Part shown: positions 16,342 to 24,341 of the stretch, piece by piece | How the letters are laid out: the number at the start of each line of letters is the position of its first letter | How positions within the stretch are numbered: position 1 is the stretch's first letter | NCBI GenBank assembly: GCA_028284885.1 | Contig: JANQQW010000193.1 | Span: 1 to 38,096, forward strand | Source: Planctomycetaceae bacterium | GTDB lineage: Bacteria; Planctomycetota; Planctomycetia; Planctomycetales; Planctomycetaceae | Length of the DNA stretch: 38,096 nt | Direction: 5' to 3' | Program-made: the position numbers and the translations under genes | The notes under the pieces: generated by a model | The model's input: the letters and a program-made list of their open reading frames with translations, nothing else | What the model was told of the DNA's origin: nothing | Database searches by the model: none

Positions 16342-16370
16342 ATCCTAGTTCCGATCGCCTAAGGCAGAAA
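16342..16370 (-). promoter_or_regulatory. predicted promoter of the MscK-like gene
   Basis: TTTCTG (16370-16365, minus strand) and TAGGAT (16347-16342) are spaced 17 bp. The -35 box overlaps the last codons of the 177-aa gene. The channel's GTG is 55 bp past the -10 box. Confidence 0.5.
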
Positions 16371-16892
16371 CCCCCGTTCTCGCAGCTCCTGGATGTTGTC
16401 CGGAGCGCTCGAAACGACACGTTCCGCCGCGAACTTCAGCAAGGCCACGCCTTCCAGCCCGGCCGGAGCGGAGAGAATGCCGACCCGGTCCTCCTCCTCG
16501 GCGTCCAGTCGCCGGTTCAGCCGCTCGACCGCCTCCTCGACCGTGTCCGTCACGATCTCCGCCCGGCCGGACTCGTTCTCGAAGCGAAGCTGCCTGAGAC
16601 CGGCCGTGCGGGCGAGCAGGAACTCGACCATCCCGTCGAAGCGGGGGTCGTCGAAGAAGTTGCGGAACTCCGGCCGCTCGTCGCCCGGCGTCACGATGAG
16701 CGGTCGCGTGATGCGAATCTCGCCCTTCGTGACGGTCACGGTCTCCGAGTCGCCGGCCGGGGCGCTCACGAGGAAATAGGGCAGCTCCGAGTCGCCGAAC
16801 GTGAACAACGAGTACGGCACCGGACGCTCGATCCGCGCCGACTCCCACAACTCGCGCATCACGTGTTCGTGGTCGAAGTCGGCGAAGTCCAT
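16359..16892 (-). CDS. conserved-looking protein of unknown function, 177 aa
   Basis: I do not recognise this protein. It is soluble, acidic and has no signal peptide or membrane segment. It starts MDFADFDHEHVMRELWESAR and has a likely beta-rich core (PYSLFTFGDSELPYFLV, then VTVTKGEIRITRPLIVTPG). A helical region follows (EEAVERLNRRLDAEEEDRVG), then GLEGVALLKFAAERVVSS. Codon use and the compact position between two clear genes support it being real. It is 61 bp downstream of the DUF1570 gene and 71 bp upstream of the channel start, all on the minus strand. The ribosome site is weak (GGGGAC). Confidence 0.7.
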   Translation of the reverse strand: MDFADFDHEHVMRELWESARIERPVPYSLFTFGDSELPYFLVSAPAGDSETVTVTKGEIRITRPLIVTPGDERPEFRNFFDDPRFDGMVEFLLARTAGLRQLRFENESGRAEIVTDTVEEAVERLNRRLDAEEEDRVGILSAPAGLEGVALLKFAAERVVSSAPDNIQELRERGFLP

Positions 16893-16953
16893 GTCGTCCC
16901 CGGGGCGGCTCGGTCACGTTCGGAGACGATCGCACGGCACGTTCGGCCGCCGT

Positions 16954-18069
16954 TCAGTCGATCCGCGACACGAATCGCAGCAACTCGGCGTCGAGCATTT
17001 CGAGGTTGTCGCCGAACGCCGCGCGGAAGTCGTCGAGTCGTTCCTCGGCGGTGTACCGGCGGAACGGGTCGCGGCCCGCGATCGCCTTCTGGTAGGCAGC
17101 ATACTTGCGCGGTCGCGTCTCGACGAGGAAGAACGTCAACGCCCAGGACTCGGCGTAGAAGTCCGAGACCGCGTACTGCAGCCGTTTGTCACTCGAGACG
17201 AGTTCGGCGACGGAGCCCTTCCTGCGGCGAGACTTCGCGAAGTCGCGGAAGTCGCGGAGCCGGCTCGGGTTGACCCGGTCACGTTGCGACCGGCTGCTCG
17301 ACCGCTCGCGGATGCCGGGGGCCTCGAAGACCGTCGCGAGCCCCTCGACCGTCCACTTCGGGTTCCAGCCGAGCCGGGCGTGCAGGCCGCAGTTGTAGCC
17401 GAGCTGGTGCGTCGCCTCGTGGATCAACACGCCTTCGGTCGCCGCGTCGATGCTGCCGAACACCTGGCCGCCGTCGCCGGTCCGGAAGGGCTGCGGCCCG
17501 AAGGTCTCCGTCGTCGCGGCCGAGCGACGGTCGATCTCGTACATCAGGATCCGGTTCGACCCGCCGACGTAGAACCCGGAGAAGCCGGACGCGCTGATGC
17601 CGACCTCGCCGCAGTGTCGGACGAACTCCTCCCGCGTTCCGAACACCACGGCGACGAGCGGGAACTCGGGTTCGGGCACGTCGAACCGGCGGACTCGGAA
17701 GTAGAGGCGAAACGTCCGGTAGACGCGGTCGAGCGCGTCGGCGTACTGCCTGGCCCGGCCGCGGGGCGCGACGACGACGTACTCCCGGGTCTTCGCCACC
17801 TCGTACTCCCGGCCGAACTCCCGCTGCAGGCGGTCGCCGAGGACGGACGTGGAGACGGGGCGGAACGAACCGATCTTGCGGTAGTCGGTCACGTCGGACA
17901 GACGCACCTTGACGACCGTCCCGTCCGACTCGGTGAGCCAACAGGTCCGGGCGTCCTTCGAGAAGATCCGGCCGCGGTGGACGGCGTCGTCGGTGCGGAG
18001 TTCGATCGCCGGTTCGGCCGCCTGCCCGGTGGCAGCGGCGAGAAGGGGCAGCAGGAGGTGCCATCGCAT
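16954..18069 (-). CDS. DUF1570 exported putative zinc metallopeptidase
   Basis: The 371-aa protein has a signal peptide (MRWHLLLPLLAAATGQAA). A small SHD1-like beta segment follows (about 24-70: DDAVHRGRIFSKDARTCWL, KVRLSDV). A DUF1570-type domain comes after, with LVAVVFGTREEFVRHC (138-153), the zinc motif HEATH (217-221) and WTVEGLATVFE (about 242-252), whose Glu would be the third ligand of a gluzincin. The HExxH arrangement suggests a peptidase, but activity for DUF1570 proteins is unproven. The family is common in planctomycetes. It is divergent from the polysaccharide export gene. A TAGGTT box at 18115-18110 may be its -10. Confidence 0.85.
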   Translation of the reverse strand: MRWHLLLPLLAAATGQAAEPAIELRTDDAVHRGRIFSKDARTCWLTESDGTVVKVRLSDVTDYRKIGSFRPVSTSVLGDRLQREFGREYEVAKTREYVVVAPRGRARQYADALDRVYRTFRLYFRVRRFDVPEPEFPLVAVVFGTREEFVRHCGEVGISASGFSGFYVGGSNRILMYEIDRRSAATTETFGPQPFRTGDGGQVFGSIDAATEGVLIHEATHQLGYNCGLHARLGWNPKWTVEGLATVFEAPGIRERSSSRSQRDRVNPSRLRDFRDFAKSRRRKGSVAELVSSDKRLQYAVSDFYAESWALTFFLVETRPRKYAAYQKAIAGRDPFRRYTAEERLDDFRAAFGDNLEMLDAELLRFVSRID

Positions 18070-18207
18070 CGGAAGGACCCGTCGTTCGGGGCAGGAGAAC
18101 GGTCGCCCAAACCTAGCCCGCTCCGGGCCGCCCCACGGTCGTTCGCGCGCGAAGCAACGACGGATTCCGCGGACCTTGCCTCAGACGGCTGTCAAACCTT
18201 GCCGATA

Positions 18208-18233
18208 ATCCGGACTACAGGGGTCGTCCGGAT
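18208..18233. promoter_or_regulatory. perfect 8-bp inverted repeat upstream of the export gene
   Basis: ATCCGGAC (18208-18215) and GTCCGGAT (18226-18233) are perfect inverted arms around a 10-nt centre (TACAGGGGTC). They lie 65 bp upstream of the ATG at 18298 in a 228-bp divergent region, next to a GATAAT (18204-18209). The site could be an operator or an mRNA hairpin. Confidence 0.4.
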
Positions 18234-18297
18234 CGTACGGGCCGGCTCCGCGTCCGTCTGCGGGTCGAGACCGATCGTGAGAGATCGACACCATCGC

Positions 18298-20025
18298 ATG
18301 CCGACCCTCCCTTCGCGGGGGTTGCTCCTGACGCTCGCGCTGAGCGTCTGCGGCTGCGCCGCGTTCCGGAACGACCTCGACGGCATTCCCGCCCGTCATC
18401 TGCCGGAGGAGTACCGGGTCGCCCCCGAACGTGGCAAACGGACGATCGACCTCACGCTGCTGAGGCAGACCCCGCCCGACGCCTACCGCATCGACGCCGG
18501 CGACGTGCTCGGCGTGTTCGTCGAGGGAGTCCTCGGCGAGCCGAAGACCCTCCCGCCCGTCTACAACCCGTCCGGCCCCTTCGACCGGCCCAACACCGGC
18601 TACCCGATCACGGTCCGGTCGGACGGGACGATCGCCCTGCCGTACGAGGGAACGGTCCCGGTCCGTGGCCTCACGCTCGAGGAGTGCGAACAGCGACTCC
18701 GCCGGTTCTACGCGCGGGAGCGACCAGTGCCGTTGCTGAAGGAGGGCCGGACCCGTGTCCTCGTCTCGCTCGTGCGGCCGCGGACGCATCGCGTCCTCGT
18801 CGTCCGGCAGGAGTCCGGGAACCGGCAGGGGAACATCGGCTCGGCCGGAACGGTCACCTTCGAGATCGACAAACGGGGAACGGGTCGAGTCGTCGAGCTG
18901 CCCGCCTACCGCAACGACGTGCTCAACGCCCTCGCGGAGACCGGCGGTCTGCCGGGACTCGACGCCCAGAACGCCATCTACGTCATTCGCCGCCCGCACC
19001 CGAGTCGCACCCGGACCGTGCCCGCCGTCGCGACGTCGGCGCGGTCCGTCGATCCACGGGACGACCGGCGGACGACCGAGCTCTGGTCGCCGCCGTCGCC
19101 GCACGGACAGCCGACCGAGTTCGGCACGCACCCGACCGTCATCTGGCAGCCGAGCGGCCCCGGAGCCGGCCTGCGGTCGGTCGTCCGCGGACAGTCGCCC
19201 GACGCCTGGAGCCGACGTCACCACGGCAACGTCGTGCGGGCGGACTACCGGTCACACGACGCCAGTCGTGGGCAGCACGTCCGGCAACTCGCCGCCGAGT
19301 CCCCGCTGCCCTGGCCGGTCGAGTCACAACCATCTGTGACGACCGGACAGTTCGATTCCTGGGACCGGCAGGTGACGGACGCATGGTCGCCGCTGCCGCC
19401 GGACGCGGTCCCTCCCGAACAGGCCTACGTCGCGGAGGACGCGTTCGCGCCGCACCCGGACGCGATCCCGTACGTCCTCGACGACGAGACGGCTCGCAGC
19501 GAGCGAATCGTCCGGATTCCGCTCCGCATGCACCCGGGGGAGCCCGTGCCGTTCCGCCCGGAGGACGTCGTCCTGCACGACGGCGACGTGGTCTTCATCG
19601 AGACCCGCGAGACCGAGTTCTTCTTCACCGGCGGCCTGCTCGGCGGCGGACAGTTCCCGCTCCCCCGCGACTTCGACCTGAACGTGCTCGAGGCGATCGC
19701 CGTCGTCGAACGAGACGGCAGCAGTCGAGCCCAGCTGGACCGGTCGCTCTCCGGTCCGGCCGTCACGGGCCTCGACGTCACCACGAGCGCCAGCGAGGTG
19801 ATCGTGCTCCGGACGCTGCCCGACGGTCGCGAGGTGCCGATCAAGGTCGATCTCTACGAGGCGTTGACGAACCCGTCCGAGCGGATCCTCGTCGCGCCGG
19901 GCGACTACCTGTTCCTGAAGTACACCCGCAGCGAGGCGTGGGGCGCGTGGCTGGAGCGGTGGCTGTTCGACAACGTCGCGAACGGGGTCAACAACTCGCG
20001 ATACGTGACCGGCAACCAGAATTGA
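18298..20025 (+). CDS. Wza-type polysaccharide export lipoprotein with long insert
   Basis: This outer-membrane polysaccharide export protein is 575 aa. It starts with a lipoprotein signal peptide (GLLLTLALSVCGC; Cys20 preceded by Gly is the likely lipidated residue). A Poly_export domain follows (about 60-150: PDAYRIDAGDVLGVFVEG, ITVRSDGTIALPYEGTVPV, LTLEECEQRLRRFY). After an SLBB-like stretch (VVELPAYRNDVLNALAETGG) comes about 165 residues of low-complexity Trp/Pro/Arg-rich sequence (about 245-405) with WSPPSP, WQPSGP and WSPLPP motifs. A second SLBB-like part follows (EDVVLHDGDVVFIE, GGGQFPLPRDFDLNVLEAI). The open frame extends far upstream, but that part is antisense to the DUF1570 gene. 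The ATG at 18298 is preferred; GTG at 18277 is an alternative. Confidence 0.9.
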   Translation: MPTLPSRGLLLTLALSVCGCAAFRNDLDGIPARHLPEEYRVAPERGKRTIDLTLLRQTPPDAYRIDAGDVLGVFVEGVLGEPKTLPPVYNPSGPFDRPNTGYPITVRSDGTIALPYEGTVPVRGLTLEECEQRLRRFYARERPVPLLKEGRTRVLVSLVRPRTHRVLVVRQESGNRQGNIGSAGTVTFEIDKRGTGRVVELPAYRNDVLNALAETGGLPGLDAQNAIYVIRRPHPSRTRTVPAVATSARSVDPRDDRRTTELWSPPSPHGQPTEFGTHPTVIWQPSGPGAGLRSVVRGQSPDAWSRRHHGNVVRADYRSHDASRGQHVRQLAAESPLPWPVESQPSVTTGQFDSWDRQVTDAWSPLPPDAVPPEQAYVAEDAFAPHPDAIPYVLDDETARSERIVRIPLRMHPGEPVPFRPEDVVLHDGDVVFIETRETEFFFTGGLLGGGQFPLPRDFDLNVLEAIAVVERDGSSRAQLDRSLSGPAVTGLDVTTSASEVIVLRTLPDGREVPIKVDLYEALTNPSERILVAPGDYLFLKYTRSEAWGAWLERWLFDNVANGVNNSRYVTGNQN

Positions 20026-20049
20026 CGCCTTCCGGTTTGGCGGTAGGCT
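20022..20049 (+). promoter_or_regulatory. predicted promoter overlapping the export gene stop codon
   Basis: TTGACG (20022-20027) and TAGGCT (20044-20049) are 16 bp apart. The -35 box includes the TGA stop (20023-20025) of the preceding gene. The next gene starts 36 bp past the -10 box, after an AAGGA ribosome site. Confidence 0.55.
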
Positions 20050-20085
20050 GGGGAGCTTCGACTTTCCCAGCCGCGGAAGGATCCC

Positions 20086-21897
20086 GTGCCGACTGCCACG
20101 ACGACCGCCTCCACCGACCTCGACTTCCTCGCCTCGCTGACGTTCGCCGACGACGCCCCCGCGAAGCTCGCGAAGGCGGCGAAGGCCGGCGAGCCGCTCG
20201 AGTTCGTCGAGAAGCTCCGCAAGCGTCTGCCCGAGGTCGATCCGAAGGAACGGCTGTGGCCGTCAAAGTGGTCGTTGGAGCCCGGCTCCGAGAACTCGCG
20301 GGAGCGGGACCTGCTCGACGTGGTCGCCGGCTTCGCCCGACGCAAGCTGAAGCCGCGGGCAGCCGTCGTCGCTGACGAGTCCGTCGTCGCGAAGGGGAAG
20401 CCAAGTGAGCTGGGGCTGTGGCTCGCCGACGCGGCCCGCACCGAACCGCTCTCGCTGGTCGAACGGCTGACGCTGCTCGACGTCGTCCGCGAATGTGGCC
20501 GGCAGCTCCCGGCCGCGGACCTGTGGGCGACCGTTCGAGCAGTCGTCGAGGGAGCACGGCAACCGGTCCCGGGGCTGGACGAGGCCCCGGTCGACGTTCG
20601 CCTCGTCGCCGAGGCCGAGTGGCCGTTCGTCGTCGCCCGGACGCTGCCTAGGCTCTCCGCGGCCGCCGAGTGGGAGCACGCCGGCGTCGTCGGGCTCGAA
20701 CGCGAACTGCTCGACCGCACCGACACCGACGGCACCCCCGCGGCCGACGTGCTGCCCCGGCTGCGGGGTTGGTGCGCCCCGTTCGTCCGCGCCGTCGTCG
20801 CGGCCGGTTCCGCCGAGCAGGTCGGTTGGAGCGACGAGGCGAGTGAACGGCTCGACTCGGTGCTGGAGTTCGCCGCGTCGGTCCTCCGAGCCGACGGGTC
20901 CGCCCCGTTCGAGCCGGACGCGCCGTCCTTCGTCTCCGTCGTCCTCGCGGGACTCCGTGAGACGGGGGCGTCGCGGAAGTCGTCCCCGGTCCGACTCGCC
21001 GAGAAGGTCGCCGGCGTTCGACGGAACGGGAAGGGTTCGTTCCGGGTCGCGTCCGACGACTGGCCCTCGACCCAGTCGGACTGGGCCGCGGTCGCCCACC
21101 TCCGCAGCGGCTGGCAGCGGAACGCCGACTCGCTCGTCGTGGACCACGCGACGGCTGCGGTTCGCCTCGACCTCGCCGCTCTCGGCCATCCACTCGTCAG
21201 CGGGGTCTGGGATCTCGAGGTCCGGATCGACGACGAACCGATCCCCGTCGCCGACGGTTGGGAGTGCGTCTGCTGGTTCGACGACGACGAGGTCGACTAC
21301 CTCGAACTGCAGTACGCGGTCGACGACCGACTGCGGATCGAACGACAACTCCTCCTGCCGCGCGGCGACCAGTTCGCCGTGTTGGCGGACACGGTGACCG
21401 GGCCCGAGGGGGCTCGCGTGGAGTACGAGTCCCGGCTCCCGCTCGCCTGCGGGCTGACGGCCGAGGCCGACGTCGACTCGCGGGAGTGTCGCATTCACGC
21501 CGCCCACCAGGCGGCTCGCGTGTTCCCGGCCGGCCTTCCGCAGGACCGGGTTCTCTCGGCGAGCGGGCGTCTCGACGTCGACGAGGGGGCGCTGCGACTC
21601 CAGCACTCGGGGCTCGGCAGCCTGCACGCGCCGGTCGTCGTCGACTGGTGCCCGGACCGGGCGCACTCCCCCGCCGACTGGCGAACGCTGACCGTCACGG
21701 AGGAGGGCCGCATCCTGCCCGCCCACCTCGCCTCGGGGCATCGTGTGCGCGTCGGTCGTCACCAACTGCTGCTGTACCGCAGCATCCACGCGGGCGAGAC
21801 GGCCCGAGCCGTCCTCGGGCTGCACACGCCTCGCGAGACGGTTATCGGCCGGTTCGACGAGTCGGGCGACCTCGACACGCTGTTGCTCGTCGACTGA
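20086..21897 (+). CDS. 603-aa protein of unknown function, weakly heparinase-like C-terminus
   Basis: No family is recognised with confidence. The first ~300 residues are mostly helical, with many short Leu/Arg repeats and no signal peptide. The last ~250 are beta-rich (WECVCWFDDDEVDYLELQY, LRIERQLLLPRGDQFAVLADTV), recalling the beta-sandwich part of heparinase II/III-like or alginate-lyase-like proteins. The N-terminal part does not show the Asn/Tyr/His catalytic set in an obvious place, so no enzymatic call is made. The start is a GTG at 20086 with AAGGA upstream. It has its own promoter directly after the polysaccharide export gene, suggesting a linked envelope role. It ends 8 bp from the convergent ICMT-like gene. 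Confidence 0.72.
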   Translation: MPTATTTASTDLDFLASLTFADDAPAKLAKAAKAGEPLEFVEKLRKRLPEVDPKERLWPSKWSLEPGSENSRERDLLDVVAGFARRKLKPRAAVVADESVVAKGKPSELGLWLADAARTEPLSLVERLTLLDVVRECGRQLPAADLWATVRAVVEGARQPVPGLDEAPVDVRLVAEAEWPFVVARTLPRLSAAAEWEHAGVVGLERELLDRTDTDGTPAADVLPRLRGWCAPFVRAVVAAGSAEQVGWSDEASERLDSVLEFAASVLRADGSAPFEPDAPSFVSVVLAGLRETGASRKSSPVRLAEKVAGVRRNGKGSFRVASDDWPSTQSDWAAVAHLRSGWQRNADSLVVDHATAAVRLDLAALGHPLVSGVWDLEVRIDDEPIPVADGWECVCWFDDDEVDYLELQYAVDDRLRIERQLLLPRGDQFAVLADTVTGPEGARVEYESRLPLACGLTAEADVDSRECRIHAAHQAARVFPAGLPQDRVLSASGRLDVDEGALRLQHSGLGSLHAPVVVDWCPDRAHSPADWRTLTVTEEGRILPAHLASGHRVRVGRHQLLLYRSIHAGETARAVLGLHTPRETVIGRFDESGDLDTLLLVD

Positions 21898-21905
21898 CGA
21901 ACGCG

Positions 21906-22472
21906 TCAGACGACGAACGGGACGAACCGCCGCACGCTGCGAGCGTACCGCTCGTACGGCTCGCCGAGCGTGTCGTAGAGTGCCCGTTCCTCGACCCGCA
22001 CGCGGTAGACGATCGCCGGGATCGCGACCAGCAGTACCACCAGCACCGAGAGGCTGCTCCGGAGTGCGATCGCGATGCCGATCGTCTCGAGCATCAGCCC
22101 GGTGTAGGAGGGATGTCGGATCCACCCGAACGGACCGGCCGTGACGACCGGCTGGTCCGGCGTGACGCGGACGTCGCGGGTGAAGTAGCGACCCAGCGTC
22201 CGAATGGCCCACACCCGCAGCAGCAGCCCCGCGGCGAAGGTCGTCGCTCCGTAGACGACGGCCGTCACGTCGAGCCGCGTCGCGAGTCCGAACGGGCGGA
22301 ACCGCGAGAGCGTGAAGGCGAGGGTGAGGGCGGTCAGGCAGCCGAGGTGCACGACCCAGAACGAACCGTTGTCCCGCTCGAGCGCCGCCCGGCGGCCCCG
22401 CCAGCCGGATCGCATCTCGACCGCGAGCAGCAGTCCGAGCAACAGGAACGGCAGGGCGGTCGAAGGTCGCAT
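21906..22472 (-). CDS. isoprenylcysteine carboxyl methyltransferase-like membrane protein
   Basis: The 188-aa protein has four or five hydrophobic helices and the ICMT/PEMT superfamily hallmark: TAGPFGWIRHPSYTGLML (about 112-129) followed by RVRVEERALYDTLGEPYERYA (about 157-177). These are the SAM- and substrate-site residues of membrane-bound methyltransferases. The bacterial substrate is unknown and is often a lipid or protein carboxyl/phospholipid head. It follows the amidohydrolase on the same strand after 57 bp and may share its transcript. The start is the ATG at 22472. Confidence 0.85.
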   Translation of the reverse strand: MRPSTALPFLLLGLLLAVEMRSGWRGRRAALERDNGSFWVVHLGCLTALTLAFTLSRFRPFGLATRLDVTAVVYGATTFAAGLLLRVWAIRTLGRYFTRDVRVTPDQPVVTAGPFGWIRHPSYTGLMLETIGIAIALRSSLSVLVVLLVAIPAIVYRVRVEERALYDTLGEPYERYARSVRRFVPFVV

Positions 22473-22529
22473 CGGCGTCGGCCCGGAGTCGTCGAGTCGC
22501 GCGGACTATCGAAGACGACCTCCGATCGG

Positions 22530-23816
22530 TCAACCTCGATCTCGCGACCAGGTTCCGGCGAACGCCGACGCGACGACGGCCGAGTCCGCAGCGAGCAGCG
22601 CCGCGAAGGGATCACCGTCGGCTCCCGGCGGCAAGGCGACGACCGCGAGGTGAGCCGGGCGACCGACTGCGAGCGAGCCGAACTCGTCGTCGAGCCCGAG
22701 GGCCCGCGCCCCGGCCGCCGTTCCGAGTTCGAGGATCCGACGCGGCATCACGTCGGGGAACCGGGACCGCAGGAACTGCATCTCCCGGAACAGCGAGAGG
22801 TCCGGGTTCGACGCCCGGCTGTCCGTGCCGAGGCAGACCGACCCGCCGGCATCCAGGAGTTCCCGCCAGGGGTGCGGCCGTGTCCGCGGGTGGCCGAAGT
22901 AGTCGTGTGTCCGCGGGCAGTAGACGACGTGCAACCGGGGACGTTCGCCGAGGAACGCGAGTTCGTCCGGCGAGAGGTGGTTTCCGTGCACGACGAGCGC
23001 TCGGTCCAGTTCGGCGAGCGGTTCGAGTAGGTCGAGCGGCCGGCGGCTTCGCGCGAAGGCCTCGGGGTTCCAGACGCCGAACTCCTCGAGCATCGTCCGG
23101 AACTCGCCCGTGCCCCGTTCCAACAGTTCGAGTTCCGCGAGCGTCTCCGCGAGGTGGATCGCCAAAGGGGCCGCGTGCTTCGCTGCGAGAGCGACCAGTG
23201 CCCGATACAGATCGGGATGCACGCTGTACGGAGCGTGCGGGCTCAACCCGCGGACGAACGGCTCGCCGTCGCGACCGCTCCCGAGATGCTCTCCGGCGAC
23301 CGCGAGCTGCTGCTCGGCCCGCTCCTTCGAGAGCCCGATCAACTCGCGGAACACGACCGCTCGCGGACGATCGGCCGCGAACACTCCCGGGTCCCAGTAG
23401 TCCGTGGCAATCTCGCCAACCGCACTGGTTCCGGCTGCAAGGCACTCGTCTAACCCTTGAAAGACGATCTCACCAAAGCCGTCGGACGACTTGGCGCGAG
23501 GGTTCGTCAACCGGCCGATCCACTTGGCTCGATGGCCGACGAGCCGTCGGATCCACTCGGTGAACGGCTCGCTCGGTTCCAGCGGCCAGAGGAGATTGCT
23601 GAACTCGAGATGCGTGTGTGCGTTCACGAACGACGGCACGATCGCCACGCGACCGAGGTCAACGACGTCGTCCGCAGCCCGGTCGTCGATCGCTACGATC
23701 CGGCCGTCGGCGATCTCGACGAAGCCGTTTGCGACCGGCTCGCCGTCGACCGGGACGATCCAACGGGCTCGAAAGCGAGTGCCGTCCGGCGGCCACGGCT
23801 CGGAGTCGGTCGTCAC
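22530..23816 (-). CDS. amidohydrolase (chlorohydrolase/cytosine-deaminase-like)
   Basis: This 428-aa metal-dependent deaminase/hydrolase has the fold marks in order: NAHTHLEFS (65-73, first metal His pair), RGLSPHAPYSVHP, APLAIHLAETLAE, LVVHGNHLSPDE, VYCPRTHDYFGH and CLGTDSRASNPDLS. This is the ATZ/TRZ subgroup that includes guanine, S-adenosylhomocysteine and aminodeoxyfutalosine deaminases. The last would fit menaquinone synthesis by the futalosine route, but the sequence alone does not decide. The frame is open to 23996, but that would overlap the DCC gene. GTG at 23816 is the only start between that gene's stop (8 bp away) and the first conserved strand. It is probably co-transcribed with the DCC gene. 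Confidence 0.87.
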   Translation of the reverse strand: MTTDSEPWPPDGTRFRARWIVPVDGEPVANGFVEIADGRIVAIDDRAADDVVDLGRVAIVPSFVNAHTHLEFSNLLWPLEPSEPFTEWIRRLVGHRAKWIGRLTNPRAKSSDGFGEIVFQGLDECLAAGTSAVGEIATDYWDPGVFAADRPRAVVFRELIGLSKERAEQQLAVAGEHLGSGRDGEPFVRGLSPHAPYSVHPDLYRALVALAAKHAAPLAIHLAETLAELELLERGTGEFRTMLEEFGVWNPEAFARSRRPLDLLEPLAELDRALVVHGNHLSPDELAFLGERPRLHVVYCPRTHDYFGHPRTRPHPWRELLDAGGSVCLGTDSRASNPDLSLFREMQFLRSRFPDVMPRRILELGTAAGARALGLDDEFGSLAVGRPAHLAVVALPPGADGDPFAALLAADSAVVASAFAGTWSRDRG

Positions 23817-23824
23817 GGGAACCC

Positions 23825-24268
23825 CTACGGCAGGAATCGCGCCCGTTCCTCGGGAGTCGGCATGCGGCAGGCCTCCTTCTCGCCGAACCACGCGTATCGG
23901 TACCGCGAGACGATCCGGTAGCCCAGTTCGCGCAGCGGCCACGGCACCAGCCACAGCAGCCCGCCGAGGAACTTCGAGAACCCGCCGACGTGCCACAGGA
24001 TGCGGACGACGGCCGAGGAGCGGCGGTGGAGGCCGTTCTCGTCCCAGAGCACGAGGCTGTTCAGGTTCTCACGGTCCGCGGACGTGACGACGCGGTCGGC
24101 CGTCTCCCCCTGCAGCGGTGCGAATCGCAGCACGCCGTCGCGGTCGCGCTTCATCAGCCCGTCCACGGTCGCGTTGCACAGCCCGCAGACGCCGTCGAAG
24201 AAGACAACCGGATGCTCCGGCGTCGTCTGGGCTCTTTCGACGGGTTCCTCGGCGACGATCGAGTTCAC
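23825..24268 (-). CDS. DCC-family thiol-disulfide oxidoreductase-like protein
   Basis: The 147-aa protein has the DCC family signature FFDGVCGLCNATVDGL (about 22-37), with the CxxC pair, and later the conserved WDENGLHRRSSAVVRIL and a hydrophobic segment (GGLLWLVPWPLRELGY). The family is YuxK-like and assumed to act in thiol exchange; its partner is unknown. The frame begins at 24316, but the GTG at 24268 has a strong GGAGGAAGGAG ribosome site and gives the family's normal length. The next gene's GTG is 8 bp after this stop, which suggests translational coupling. Confidence 0.85.
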   Translation of the reverse strand: MNSIVAEEPVERAQTTPEHPVVFFDGVCGLCNATVDGLMKRDRDGVLRFAPLQGETADRVVTSADRENLNSLVLWDENGLHRRSSAVVRILWHVGGFSKFLGGLLWLVPWPLRELGYRIVSRYRYAWFGEKEACRMPTPEERARFLP

Positions 24269-24341
24269 TTCGAGTCTCCTTCCTCCGAGGGATCCGCACC
24301 GCCGCGTCGAACACAACCGTGGAACGGCGTCGAACCGGGCG

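Noticed and set aside
12808-16362. 1184-codon open frame on the plus strand
   Set aside because: It is antisense to the MscK-like gene with Asp/Glu/Leu-rich composition derived from the opposite strand's codons. No start context or domain is visible.
10769-16420. 1883-codon open frame on the minus strand
   Set aside because: It lies out of frame over the MscK-like and SLC13 genes, is Arg/Gly/Pro-rich without domains, and runs through their gap. It is a product of high GC at third codon positions, and the real genes in other frames have clear families.
16801-18297. 499-codon upstream extension of the polysaccharide export gene
   Set aside because: This part is antisense to the DUF1570 gene and the 177-aa gene, while the lipoprotein signal peptide begins at 18298. 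The extension has no domain content.
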